From Harpalus rubripes (Eukaryota; Arthropoda; Insecta; Coleoptera; Carabidae): DNA of 64,000 nt. The position numbers and the translations under genes are program-made. This document shows, piece by piece, positions 1-12,299 of the stretch (positions are counted from its first letter, which is position 1; each line of letters starts with the position of its first letter). The notes beneath the pieces were generated by a model. It saw only the letters and a program-made list of their open reading frames with translations. It searched no databases and was not told the origin of the DNA. The DNA is taken from the NCBI GenBank assembly GCA_963082715.1, contig OY720448.1:20462704-20526703 (forward strand), in the 5' to 3' direction.

Positions 1-1255
1 GCACACAATTCGCCTCAGCAATGAATGCTGCCGAAGCTGTAAATGTGTGTTTGGTTCCGTGTTGAACAAGTTATTTTTTTGTCGATATTAGAATTAATAT
101 TAATTTATTGATTATTTTAGTAACTATTTTGAAAAACCGCCAAAAATTTTTCTTACTATGCGTTTGTTGAACGGTTGCTGTTGCTATACGTTTGTTGAGC
201 ATGTAAATAGCAACAATAGGCAGTAAAAGTGATATTTTACAGAATGTTAGCTGTCAAAAAATCGCACTTTTAATGTCTATCAGCAAAAATAATATTTTTT
301 TTTTATAAAAATAAAAATTCTAGAATCCACCCTATTGTTTAATTTGACTGTTCTACCACTCATCACATAACAATGTCGCCAAGTTGTATAAAATCTGGGA
401 GGCAATTTTATGAATAGTTTACATTCGGTGACCAAACGGCACACCATTGCATCGTAGTTTTGTCTGCAACTACTAAATGGCCGCATTGCCAGTGGTCGAA
501 GAGAGGCGGGATGGCATCCCGCTACTTATTTATTAACGTCAAACTATCCCAATTTTTCTTTTATAAATGATTGGTACTCCTGGAACTTTTATTTTTTTAT
601 TTATGATCTTTAAATGTTCCTCCAGTTGATCAATTTCAGCCTGAAAAATACGTCAAACTTTGTTTATAAGAGTCGAAGAGACGCAAATGATTTAAATTGT
701 GTGGATTGATTACAACCCGAGCTCCTGAGCATACTGATAATTAAATTGTTTGGAAATTTACTTGATTGCCCGGAAAAATTTAATATTGACAGAAATTATT
801 ATTGAAACATTTTATATTTTACTCTCGTCTTTTGCTTTTAGATAATTTTGAGAAGCTGAAATAAATTAGGCAATATTCGATTTGCATTTTTTTGTTTAAG
901 GGACGCATAAAATTGAAACGTTGTTGGTTGGATATAGCAATAAATTTATTAACACTACGTTTAATAATTTATATTCGATAACCAACCATCCTGCTGCCTA
1001 TTTTTGTACACTTTGACCACTGCGCATTGCTACCAATAATTTTGATCTCTGCAGTATCAGATTATTGGAGCAAATTCAAACTTATTTCTTACGTTTCAAG
1101 TTAATTACAATGAATAATTACCTTCTTTCGTGCGTCTGAATTATAACGCTATTTTAGTAAATTTAAAATATTAACTTATTTTACGAAATATGTATACTGT
1201 ATGTCTCCGACTGAGATCACAAGAGAATTGCTATGTGATTAGGGGTTATACTTAC
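1..1255. other. Left-edge AT-rich stretch, probably intron of the pickpocket gene
   Basis: No confident gene is visible. It lies downstream (minus strand) of the last visible pickpocket exon, so it is probably intron. A 68-codon minus frame at 280-486 and one candidate terminal exon at 539-640 are the only open stretches of note; neither resembles the DEG/ENaC extracellular domain that should come next. Confidence 0.5.
539..640 (-). CDS. Candidate terminal exon of an unknown gene
   Basis: On the minus strand a T-rich tract ending in TTTTTCAG leads into 34 codons that end in TGA, and an AATAAA lies about ten bases after the stop. The peptide begins AEIDQLEEHLKI, a short heptad-like stretch, and ends VPIIYKRKIGIV. 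I do not recognise the protein. It could be the last exon of a nested or transposon-derived gene. It is not a DEG/ENaC sequence. The support is splice-site and polyadenylation context only. Confidence 0.25.
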   Translation of the reverse strand, partial: AEIDQLEEHLKIINKKIKVPGVPIIYKRKIGIV

Positions 1256-4200
1256 AAAGCAGGCGTAAAAAGGGTAAATAGGAGACAAATAGTCCTCTGC
1301 TCCGATGTTTATAGTAACGCTGAGTCCGTGTGCCATACCAGCGCCTTCCGCTATCATTGGTGTCTTGAAAGGCCCAGGAAGTGCATTCCTGCAGCATTGT
1401 ACCTTGTGTTACTCGCACTGCGTAATCAAATAAAAATAAACAAAGAATTTGCAGTAAGGAACAAAGCAAACAATGAATATGAAACCACTCACATTCAATT
1501 CCTAGATCGTAGTACAAGATTACGGTTACTAGGTGAAAAATGACAGGGATTTCATTAAAATTTTGCTTTATCATTGAAAATATATTGACATATTTAGAAA
1601 AATTATATTAATTTAACACAAAAACAGAGTATTAAATGTGTTTAATTCAGTAGAAAAGCACTTGAATTATAGCAATTAAAAATTAGGTTCTTATAGTTTT
1701 ACAGATGTTCAAAAACAGCATCTAGTTGAGTGGTCCAAGAAAATCAGAGGAAAATCTATCAAAAATTTTATAGGTACGTGCCAAAAGACATAAGAGCTCT
1801 TGGGCGTAGTGCGTAAAATAAACTCCATAAGAAATGCATTGCATTTTACGCATCACTATTAAAATGTGAATGTGCGAAGCTACTACTTGAAACTTAACGC
1901 ATGGGCGTAAAAATATTTTTTCTCTGCAATAGAAAATTTATAATTAAATTCACATTTTTTGGACACCAATTAGGCAAATCTGGCCAATTGTGTCTGAGTC
2001 CTTCCATTACAAGACCTCACAAAAAATTACTGGATTATATTAATATTACATAAAATTTAAACCATTTATAGGTATATGTATTTTTATAAGGATACAATAG
2101 AAAGTAACCATACATATTTAATATTTTATTATGACGTGCATGCGAGTATGTAAAATGAAATAAAAATAGAATTACCTGAAATTATATGTATTATAAGAAT
2201 TTTGTTAAAAATTTACATTATTCTCAGAAATTATAAGCGCATTAAATACACAGTTGGCTATAATGTTATTATTAAACCATATTTTACACATTGGAGAACA
2301 ATTTAAAATACAAAATAATGGGATATGAATGCAAAAAAATAACCACTACTCGATACACGACGCTTATTTATATTAGACTGTCCAATGCCTTCGCTAACAG
2401 TGCTTATATACTCCGGCGTTTGTATTCGAGAAATTACTAGAACACAAACACAATAGAATCACCCGAGTAATTAAGCCGGTTCGGACAAGTCTGTTGACAA
2501 CGCACGACCCTCCGTGGCTATTGCGCTATCGCTAAAAATAGACATTCGCTCGTCGGTAAGTAATTAATATTAATATTATTATATTCAATGTTAGGCAAAA
2601 GTATGGACTGTTTACATTATTATTTTTACAAAAAATATCAAATCTTCGACAAATTTTAAACTGTTTTTTAAAGCCATTATATTAAAAAAAAATTAAATCT
2701 CCAGTTTTCATGAAAAAATATAATCTACTCGTAAATAGCATAAGTTTGGTTTTGGCTTGAACCAAATTCTGAAATTTGGAGCGATTTGTAAGTGACTGAA
2801 AAAGACTGTAATATGGTTTCTTCTGGATCTTACAAAACGTTAGTCATATTCATAGCTCAAAACGTCTTAAGAATTGATAAATATAAAGATTGCGTAGCAA
2901 ATCATTAATTTTTAAAATTTTATTATAAGTTCCTTTAATCTAAAAGTTTCCAGAATTTTTGATATTTTCTATATTTATTCTCTAAAATACTGGCTTTGGG
3001 AAAAACGTTTGCAAATTGGGAAAACTGATAATTTTTGTAAAAATAATAATAAAAAAGTTTCCATACTTTTGTCCAACACAGTATTTGTTAAAAGCAATTA
3101 TTTTTGAAAATTTACACGGAAACATTTAAAGTGAAAGATTGTAAATAAATTCTGACTGGAGTTCGTAAAAGCGGCTTTAAAATATACTCGTATTTTTATG
3201 AAAAATTGTTAAATACTACAATCAACACAACATAAATTTCTATGCTTAATTAACGCGGAATGTCCCGCGACTCGATTGCCATAGATTAAGGGTGTATTTG
3301 TTAGATAATTTTAAGTCGAAAATACCTGATTAACTTTATTAAATTGTTCAAAATGTCCCACGCTGTTTGGATACATTATCTAGCGCTCCCTATAATTGAA
3401 GAGGTAGATCTCTGAAGAGTATCAGTATCGGCTCGCATGGATGCTGCATAATTTTCTGAATTAATTCATCCCTGGTTCGGTAATTTTCTGCATAAACTAA
3501 ACTGTTCATGTTCATGTGTACCAAAGATAATAGTCAAGAGACGTTAGGTCTGGTGACTTCGGTGGCGAGAGAACTGGATCTTCTCTTTCTCTTATAGTCC
3601 TCTACCAATCATGACTAGGTTCTGTTAAATTTAATATCGCTTCTAACTCGTCTAATATTGAGTTTCGGTCATAAGTGTATAAGGTATTTTTCTACTTGAA
3701 ATTACCTGCAGAGTACACTATTAAGCTATGACAATCAGTGGCCTATCCAGGGAGAGGGCAATGGGGGCGATCGCTCCCCCTAGACCTACACATATTTTTT
3801 TTGTTGTAACATTGTCATAAATTTGCTCTAAGTTTTGTTCATTTATCTCAAAATTTCTTCTAATAATGGCCACCTCACTTAAGTAAATCTGACTTAAGTA
3901 TAGTTCACAACAAAAAAAAATGATGGTAAACGTATAAATAAATATATCATTACGATTTATTACCCATTGCTGGGTGTGCCAATCTGCTTTGTACACAGAT
4001 ATCTGTAATGATGAAATATTTACACCGTGCGGGCGCTTACCAGGCGTCGCCTCACGGACACTCACCGCTGGCATGGAGAGTGCACCACAGGGGTCAATTT
4101 TGTGCCATTTAAAATTCGAAATATTTGGAGTCGGTCGGGATCGAACCCGGTTCCCCAGATTCGCGACCTGACACTCAGGCACGTATCATTGCAACTTATC

Positions 4201-7200
4201 AAAAAAAAATAATTAAATACTTTCAAATTAAGACATATGTTTCTTTGTTCATAGCCTACTCCCAGTTGGGATTTTATAAACATACTGTATATAAATATAA
4301 ATTTCTTCTATATTACCCCCCAACAATCGAGTCGTGGGACAGTCTATATAATTCACTTACGTGTCGGCGATGTCATTGAAGTAGTTGAAGGAACAACAAT
4401 ATCCCAAGCCTGTTTTAATAGGACGAAACAATTGGGAACAATTATATGCGACGCTGGACCAAGTACAGTTGGCCAACATCGCACCACATGGATGCATTAT
4501 CTAAAATAATTATTTTCATTTAATTATTATTCTACTCTCTATGCGTGGAAAATTTACTGTGGAACATCTAGTAATTAGGGGATAAAGTAAATGAAGAGAT
4601 AATTACATAAATTTTATTTAATAAGAGAAAATTGGCAATTAAAATTAAAATTTCATTTAAAAAATTCTTCCATCCCTAAATGTCAATTTTATCGAATTAA
4701 AATTAGAGGAAATGATGTTAATTTGATTATTGCTTCAAAATTATTTTATCACATCAATCTATTCTGTAATGCTATATTTTCGTTTATATTGGTAGTTATT
4801 TATACAAAATTAAATTAGTTTATTAATATTAATTTGTTCATATCAATCTGTACACACTTCAATTTTCATTATATTAACGACATATGTCGAATTACAATTA
4901 TTAGGTAGGATATACTTTTGTGCTATTCATATTCTACTGTACTCGTACATGCGAGTATTGCATGTATAAAATGAAGTGAAAAACTATTATTTTGCGAAAT
5001 ATTTGTTTAGAGCAATTTTAATATCAGGATTAGAGCACATTCTACCTTTACCTATACTAGTTGCGGCAGAGAAATGAGAAAAAAATACAAATCAAATATG
5101 TATTATCAGCTTAAAGATAATAATAGATAAATAAAGCATTTTATTTTTTAAAAATGACATCTTCTAGAGGACATCCATCTCTGCACACATATCACTTCAT
5201 TCTTGAACCCAGTATTCTGCGAAGCAAAAAATGGGAGATTTTTAAAGTTGATTTTCTCGGACACTGCTGGGGTAGAAAAATTTTCTCACCGACAATATGG
5301 TGTCAAGAGCATAATATTTAGCAATCCAATTATGAAATATACGGCGGTTACGCAGTTTGTGTTCGCCAGTTGTTTCCCGGTCATGCCATTTCCAACGATG
5401 GTGATAGTGTCATTCCTTGGTCCGCAAAATCGCCTAATTTTTTACCATGCGATTTTTTGGGAATATAATATTTGAAGAGCAAGGTACAACTTGACCAGCG
5501 ACCCGTGAGCGATTAGTTTGGACGCGTAGTAGCTTGGCCAGATCGCCAGATCGGTGTTCTTAGCTACTATGAGAAAGAGACCGAAGGGACTTGATTCCTC
5601 GAAGGATTCATCATTGGGTGGCAGAGTTGCAATGATATACGTCATACTATAAATTCTGAGAGCAATATACTTGACGAATTTAATCTTTATTACAAAATGG
5701 TAATTGTAATCAAAAAATCAGATTCAATCTTGTCGTGGTATACTGCATAGAATAATTAATAAAATTAATATAAAAACATTTCCTGCTATAAGCTTAGGCA
5801 AATTTTTATTTTTATTTAATTTTAATTAAAAAAAACAATATGATTATTCTGTTTTAGAGAATAACGTCTATGATTTCTCTCTTTTAACATCTAAAATTTA
5901 TAGCCGGAATGGTAGTTTTGGATTTTAAGCCGTTGTTGCGGAAGAGTCATAAGGCCTGGACAGTGAAAGTACTAGCTTGTTGCTGTTCAATATTTCGTAA
6001 ATAAAGGTGTATACTTTCTAGAAGTTCCAGCCCGCTCCCTTTGTCTCCTACGTCGCGGGCAAGCTTACCTCACCGTGAAAGTAACAGCAGGCTCTTAAAA
6101 TGAGGTTAAGGATTCCATTTAAGTACAGTGTTAGTCAGACGTAAGGAGTTTAAATCAACGTCAATTGCCTATACGTGGTACTCCCTAGAAACGTCTCAGA
6201 TGGCTAAGTAATGGACAAATCTTATTATATTTTATATAAGCTTAATAATATTCATAGATATCCAAAATTTGTATAAATCACAGTATTCAGTAATAAAACT
6301 TGTGTACTGTCGCGCGTAACTTAAGTATCCTGTTTTCCTCCAAATGAGTTCTCTTCTCTCTCTCTGCGTACTACTCACCCCCACAGCACACAGTTCGCTG
6401 GACAAGCTGAAGGTATGGTATAGAAATAGATTAACCGCCTATACGATATTGCTGTTGACAATTTGAATTCTATAATGAAGTAAATCGGCGATACGTTTCA
6501 GACACGAGAGTTTTATAAAAGGAAGTTACAGAGATAATCAAAAATTTAAATATGTAGTTTATGTAAAGTGAGAGAATTTAATTTAAAACTCATTATTCCA
6601 ACAATTGCCGAGGTCAAAATCAGAATTATAGAAAAATAGCCATAATCCCATTAGAAATGTTGCTGTGTGTGAAGACTGATATGCGCTCTAAAATAGAGGA
6701 CTGGCTCCGTAGATATAAAGGTTTCAAATCTGTAGTTTTTAAAAAATAAAACGCGTATTTTATTACTTTTAGGCTGATACATTTATAATTTGTTAAAAAA
6801 AACATTTAACTGAGATTTTGGACTTTTTTTCTTGTTTTTCTGCCGCACTCTTTATTTTTACTTACTATTAAAAAATATATATCTGTTTATATTACCTATA
6901 TACACACTACATTTCTATAAGACTTACATTTTTCATTAACTTTTCACTGCTGATTCCATATTTAGTAAATAACTTTTCTATTTCCTCAAAATCAGGGTCC
7001 GAATTATCAACTGAATTCAAATGGATCAATTGTTTTAAATTTTTAGAAAAGTCTATAATTTTTGTTTCTTTCACTCCTTCTTTTATTCTAAAATATTATA
7101 TTTCACAACAAACAAACAATTTCATTGAAATGTGAACATATAAGGGTTCGTTGTACTAAGCTGTTTGAACTCTGTTCATTTTGGAACTAGCCTCTATATC

Positions 7201-7792
7201 AAAAATAACGTTGTACAAAGATTGAACATTCGATCAAGTCATTGAACTTGATTCTCATTGAACGCTCAATCTTCCCCGTTCACGATTGAACACGATCAAT
7301 TTTGATCAACGGTTCAGCTGGACTTGAAGTTCAATACATTTAGTACAACGCTACCCTAAAAATTAAAATATTGAAAATATTGATATACTTTATTAGATTT
7401 TGTAGGAAAAATATTTTTTTGTTTTATTACAAACATTTTTATAAAATTTGATATTTCTAAATTTTGCAATTTTTACAATTAATGACAGGTACAGTGTACA
7501 AATAAATTTACTACTCATATTTTGCTTTAAGATAAAAATAAAAAATAAATATTTGATACGATGAAAAAGTACTTTTATTCACAATCATTGTAGTAATACG
7601 AGTATGTCGATTCCTAACCTTTTAGAGGTTGTGAAATACCGAGAGAAATATGTCATTCTTGATTGTAAAATGACAATCTCATGGGTGGGAAATAACAGAT
7701 TTCACTTCCATCCCAAGGGTTGGAAATATTTTTGATTATTGATTAATCAGATTTTAGGGTCCCTAGACACGATTTTACTATTTCTATGGATA

Positions 7793-7852
<60 letters not shown>

Positions 7853-8759
7853 TAAGTGATTGAGAGAGAGAGAGCGATTGTTTGTGTGTGTGCGTGTGTA
7901 TGTGTGTGCGCGCGCGTGTGTGTGTGTGCGTGTGTGTGTGTGCGCGTGTGTGTGTGTGTGTATGTGTGTGTGCGTGCGTGTATGAGAGCGAGAGAAAGTA
8001 CAATGCACTGGCCACATCAGATTATGAAGTTTTAAAAAATATAGTTGATATAATTCTTAAAATCAGATTTATAGAATTCAAACTGATGATTTGCTTTTAT
8101 TTGGTTATTAAACCTCCATCTATCTTCATTAAAAGATGGCACGTGTTAAAGATATGAATGTACATTGTATATTCTGTCAAAAAAAATCCTGACGAATGAT
8201 GAATGAAACTGTGAAAACACATAGAAATGCTTTTTCAGTCTTTCATATTTCATTTCTAGGAATAAAAGCAAAAGCGAAATACTTTTTATGAAAGCTGAAG
8301 GTGGCCCGCATGGTAAATACAAGTATTGGTCGCCCCACGTAGAAATAAGTCATGATTAATGATATGATTTTTTTGTATTATCGCTATACGTACCCTATTT
8401 CTAAACAAAGCATATTGTAAATAAGTTGTAAAACATTATAAAGATCAGAATTTTTTGCTATTCAATTACTTTAAATAGTGTATTTCTGTACATAGCGCAG
8501 TAGCAATTTAAAAGTATACTTTTTGAATTGACGCCAAGGTACTATGCCTGTGACGTCCGAAAGATATAAGCCAATGGCAGAACTGGAAAGACTAAATTTT
8601 AAAAATAATATTTCTTATTTAATTATAAAAATATTTATGCTTACATCAAAATGAACTTATGATCTTCTCAGAATGAAAATTTGATTTTATAAATAGTTTT
8701 GTGTTTACTTGACACAACAATTTCTTTCTTCTTTCTTCGTTTTGATGTACTATTAAAAC

Positions 8760-8797
<38 letters not shown>

Positions 8798-8961
8798 TAT
8801 TATTATTTATTATTATTTATTATTATTTATTATTATTTATTATTTTTTATTATTATTTATTATTATTTATTATTATTTATTATTATTTATTATTGTTTAT
8901 TATTGTTTATTATTGTTTATTATTATTTATTATTATTTATTATTATTTATTATTATTATTA

Positions 8962-9012
<51 letters not shown>

Positions 9013-10618
9013 ACTTTTATTTTGGGCACACTAGCACAAAACGCTTTTCTAAAACCATGTTCGACTCTTTACAAAATATAAAAATCAGTAATATGGATAG
9101 AACTAGCAGCTAGCACATAGTTGATAGATGTCACTCGTTTAAATTCTGTCGGCGGCAAACATAAGCCACTTCTTCATTGGTTAATATCTTACGAACATCA
9201 TCAGGCGAAAGGGGAAGCGGTAAACATTATATTTTAGACAATTTTCTCATGAATAGTAATATGAAAAAAATAAAATACGGATAAAATATTTTTTATTATT
9301 CTTTCGATTAAAGCAAAGAAAAAAAATCGTGCAACACCTCATTATAAATATAAAAAATATGAAATGAAATTCAGGTGAATACGACCATCCGAAACAGATA
9401 TTAATAATAATAAGTAATAATGTATATAATTTCTGAAAACACATTACACTGTGTGTAAAAAAAAAACGTCAAGCTTATATAATAAGTACATCACATTGAA
9501 AAAATTAATAATTGTAAAGTAAGATATTCATGTAAAAATTATATTAATTTCACTCTAATAAGAAAAATTTATATTTTCTGCCATTTGTTTAGATTAAATG
9601 GTGAATAATGCAGATTAATAACTGATTCTCCATGTTAAATCTCTCTGTATATAGTGTAACGTGTGAGCCCAGCTGCTACACGGAACAAACGTCTAAGTAT
9701 AGCGATGACGCAATCGTGCTAGCAGCCGGGCTACGTAAACAAACAAGCCGCGACGTTTTTAATTACTTCCGGTCGCCTGAACCTTTTGTGTTCATTGTTA
9801 TTATGCGGTCGAACATTCTAGAGTTCTCTATAAGTTAATGGCAGCTGTATAAAAGGGACGCAGCTATACTCGGGAGTTAGTTAGTTATATGGAGAGACAT
9901 ATAGAGGAATTCACATAGAGTGTTAGTAAAGCACAGCAGTATCGTGGTGAACGTATGCAGTACAGTGTTGATTGGAGAACTCGGGAAGTTACTGGTTAAC
10001 TGGGATAGCTATGGATGTGAACGTCTCTATATGTCTCTCCATGTAACTAACTCTCGAGCATAGCTGCGTCCCTTTTATACAGCTGCCATTAACTTCCAGA
10101 AGCTCTAGAATATTCGACCGCATAATAATAATGAACACGAAAGGTTCAGACGACCGGAAGATAAAAAAGATAATTTGAATAATAACATTTATACATGAAA
10201 ATATTTATAAGTAGTTTTTAAGCGAACTACCTACTTTTAGTACTTTTGAATCATTGTTCAACTGAATTTTAAAATAGAATGAAAGCATTCATACTTACAA
10301 CAACTTTTTATAATAATCAAATTGTCTTTTGTGGACCACATTGCTGTTGCATATTGTGACAGCCGGAAACGGTATCTCTGAGATGGGATACGCTGTAGAC
10401 TTTATGGTTGTGACAGTTGGTCGCGACTGGTAACGCAACCAGTGGATGGTCATCAGCCATAAGCACAGTGCGAAGCAAAGCATCTGCACCGACAGCCAGA
10501 ACACCAATTCCCAAACTGACTTAGATTCCGAGATGTTCATAAATCCATGCAAAGTAATGTTGCGGCAGTCGCGTTTCAGTGAAGTCAGAAAACGTGACAT
10601 CCACATCCACATCCACAT
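1256..10618 (-). CDS. ppk: Pickpocket-type DEG/ENaC sodium channel, 5' half (3' end outside window)
   Basis: Amiloride-sensitive-type cation channel subunit of the insect pickpocket family, acting in the plasma membrane in mechanosensation, chemosensation or fluid transport. Exons (minus): 10618-10299, 7087-6928, 4500-4361, 1388-1256. All junction phases agree, and donors are strong (GTAAGTAT, GTAAGTC, GTAAGTGA, GTAAGTAT). Exon 1 holds the cytoplasmic HG gating motif (TLHGF), the first membrane helix, then PISEIPFPAVTICNSNVVHK, the classic post-TM1 signature. Exon 3 holds the cysteine-rich start of the extracellular domain (NCSQLF...GYCCSFNYF). Exon 4 holds GAGMAHGLSVTINIG...DYLSPIY, the typical GLSV/DY block. 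The start is one of several Met codons in an ATGTGG repeat. Exon 4 is open only with the acceptor at 1389-1390; using the stronger-looking one at 1418-1419 would shift the frame. About 250 residues are visible; the second membrane helix lies off the left edge. Which pickpocket paralogue this is cannot be told. Confidence 0.85.
2586..3081. mobile_element. Tc1/mariner-like MITE in pickpocket intron 3
   Basis: About 495 bp bounded by inverted ends that share the core GGCAAAAGTATGGA (left) and GGACAAAAGTATGGA (right, reversed), a typical Tc1-type terminus, continuing with TTATTATTTTTACAAAAA on both sides. The right end is followed by TA. There is no transposase frame inside, so it is non-autonomous and old. 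Confidence 0.6.
3340..3530 (-). pseudogene. Degenerate C-terminus of a mariner-superfamily transposase
   Basis: On the minus strand a broken frame reads ENYRTRDELIQKIMQHP..., then a stop, then GALDNVSKQRGTF. This resembles the tail (N.DEL...I...I....L.NV...F) of insect transposases with an N-terminal DUF4817-type helix-turn-helix. No intact catalytic core is visible nearby. Assignment rests on this tail only. Confidence 0.35.
3955..4190 (-). mobile_element. tRNA-derived SINE
   Basis: On the minus strand the head carries GGTTCGATCCC, a perfect Pol III B box, with an A-box-like GCCTGAGTGTC about 30 bases upstream. A roughly 170-bp body follows and ends with ACACCCAGCAATGGGTAAT and an A/T-rich tail. 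The 3' part recurs at 22290-22388, which shows it is a dispersed family. It lies in pickpocket intron 3, just downstream of exon 3. Confidence 0.7.
5200..5520 (+). pseudogene. Degenerate mariner-superfamily transposase core fragment
   Basis: One plus frame reads FPGHAISNDGD, then WSAKSPNFLPCDFF, matching the W.ARSPDL.PCDFF block before the last catalytic acidic residue of DDE transposases. The frame breaks repeatedly and the downstream W-G-LK is lost. It is a relic in pickpocket intron 2. Confidence 0.45.
7141..7360. mobile_element. Short MITE in pickpocket intron 1
   Basis: About 220 bp with inverted ends, AGGGTTCGTTGTACTAAG on the left and (reversed) AGGGTAGCGTTGTACTAAA on the right. The middle is rich in TTGAAC/GTTCAA palindromes. 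It sits only about 55 bp upstream of pickpocket exon 2. I see no clear target duplication. Confidence 0.5.
7745..8020 (+). repeat. Truncated copy of the ~800-bp TG-bearing repeat family
   Basis: It begins with a close match to the 31.68-kb copy (TTTTAGGGTCCCTAGA, then ACGATTTTACTATTT) and ends with the shared terminus CTGGCCACATCAGATT. Between them lies a long (TG)n tract with TGCG variants at about 7797-7980. The middle of the family consensus is missing. Confidence 0.6.
8760..9012 (+). repeat. TTA / TTATTATTTA microsatellite
   Basis: Simple TTA repeat grading into a ten-base variant (TTATTATTTA) with occasional G or T interruptions, then back to TTA. The open frames rich in I, Y, L and F here are an artefact of the repeat. 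Confidence 0.95.
9766..10160. repeat. LTR-like inverted repeat (about 140-bp arms) in pickpocket intron 1
   Basis: The left arm 9766-9906 and right arm 10025-10160 are near-identical when one is reversed, with a 118-bp spacer. Each arm contains TGTATAAAAGGGACGCAGCT, a TATA-box-like promoter, and an AGTTAGTT start-site-like run, as in retrotransposon LTRs. The sequence just left of the palindrome (from about 9656) also looks LTR-like. Two LTR pieces in opposite orientation is the simplest reading; a foldback transposon is the alternative. Confidence 0.65.
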
Positions 10619-11735
10619 TAGAAAGAAAAAAAGTAAGTAGTAGGTTTTCTGATATTTCTAATGTAATTAAAAAGATGTAAGTACATTATTCCAATTTGTA
10701 TATAGGTACAATTATTTTTTCACTTTTGTAAACAAATTTACAGTTAATGAGGGTTGGCCTGATTTAAATCATTCATTAAATCGAATGATTTAAATCAACT
10801 GATTTTTTAAATAAAAATCGTTGATTTTTATCAAAGATGGAAAAAAGATTTCATTTATAATTAAAATATATTAGTTTGCTACAAAACTGTTAATAACAAC
10901 AAAAATATGTTCTGGATATAATAATATCTAAAAATTAAATGATATTTTATCACTTTAATTTTCTTATAACAGAAGAAAAAAATATTTAAGTAGGCCAGTC
11001 GACAAGGCGTTTAAAAGAGGCTAATGAGGAAATAAATGGAGGCAAACTGGAATAAATTTTATTCTCTTTTTGGGACCTCCAAAAAGACATACTAATTTTG
11101 CCGCCATCTTGGATGAAAGATGCAAAAAAATGAGTTTTTGGCCATTTTCATGAAAACAGTGGCCCGTATTAAAATTTTACAAGAATACAAAATTAAAGCT
11201 CAAATTAACTCTCAAAGAGATATGTTAAAAAATAATTAACCAGAATAACATTTTATAAAAATTTAAATTATTCAAAAAAATCAATAATATTAGATAGTTA
11301 ATGCTTAGTATAATAGGTTTTACTATTTATAACAGGTTACGTTCGTCGTGGCGTCGAAGGAAGTAAATTATTGATAATTTTTAATAATTTTTTTCAACCC
11401 TTTCCTACAAATTCATCTACAACTCTGGCGAAATATACAATAACGCGGTTTGAAAATTTGAAATCAGCATAAAATTCTCCTTCATGTCATGTATTACACG
11501 ATTTATGTCGATGAGCGATTCGCGAGTTACTAAGAACTTAAACTTAGATGAACATTTTCTAAAATTTAAAACATCTACAAATCGGTTTAGATCTCAATTT
11601 TTTATCTGAAATTCGACACGTATTAAATACGTAATATTGTTTATCTTTAAACAAGTCAAAAGTTCGTGATGAGGAAATCTGTATGTATTACCCTTGGTGC
11701 ATTTCGAAGTCTTAACGAAGTGACAGTCGATGGTC
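10619..11735. other. Intergenic, AT-rich, upstream of pickpocket
   Basis: No coding sequence is supported. At about 10755-10810 a run of GATTTAAATCATTC palindromes next to GGGTTGGCCTG looks like the end of a hAT-type MITE, but I could not find the other end. The pickpocket promoter should lie in its first few hundred bases. Confidence 0.5.
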
Positions 11736-11739
11736 CGCT

Positions 11740-12240
11740 CGACTATTTCTTTCTGTCCGTTAGGATTAAAGTTGCAGACGAGAATTTCAACGCTGGCAAA
11801 GCAAAAGAGGATCTCAAAATGTCATTCTCAAGCAGATGATCCCTTAAATCGCACAGCGAGTTCCATAGACTGCGATACGACAGCTTCTGGCACGAGCGAC
11901 TCAAAATTTCTTCCCTGGTCAGAGTGAAGTTCACGTGATACACCAAATCGGCATATACATTCTTTCACTAAGTTTCAGCGACCCTGGTGACTTCCTGGTT
12001 GGGTAATAGATAGGCTTCAACCTACTTGGTGAAGTAGTCCATGACAACCACGATATATTTATTAACAATCGCAATGTGCTTCAATGTACTGCCATCGTTG
12101 TATTGATGTATTTGGGCTTTTCGTCGTCTATGCGGACCGTTGCTTCCAGCGCAAACCACACATTTCTTACACCAGTCTTTAACGCCTTCCTTGAAGTTAA
12201 CCCTTTAAAATCACTGGCGTAATCTTTCTAAAGTTTTGTT
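11740..12240 (-). pseudogene. gypsy integrase remnant
   Basis: The minus strand shows a CxxC pair (WCKKCVVC) followed by VVVMDYFTK, then a stop in place of the usual Trp, then VEAYLLPNQEV. This is the HHCC tail and first catalytic Asp region of a retrotransposon integrase. Further downstream the frame shifts repeatedly. Confidence 0.75.
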
Positions 12241-12299
12241 GATAAATCTTCTTCCTTCTTCAGTAAGTCTTGTCGATTACTTAGCTATTTTGGCATATC

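Noticed and set aside
1190..1543. 117-codon plus frame and 111-codon minus frame
   Set aside because: Both overlap pickpocket exon 4 in other frames; the DEG/ENaC motif is in a different minus frame.
3721..4379. Several frames of 61-153 codons on both strands
   Set aside because: They are readings through the SINE and its flanks, with no protein-family motif.
4303..4509. Plus-strand frame containing HLRVGDVIEVVEGTT that looked like an exon
   Set aside because: It is the exact antisense of pickpocket exon 3, whose minus-strand frame carries the conserved cysteines and fits both neighbours in phase.
7743..8157. His-Thr and Val-Cys repeat open frames
   Set aside because: Translation of the TG microsatellite in both directions; no start context or family.
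8699..9081. Ile/Tyr/Leu-rich open frames
   Set aside because: Translation of the TTA microsatellite.
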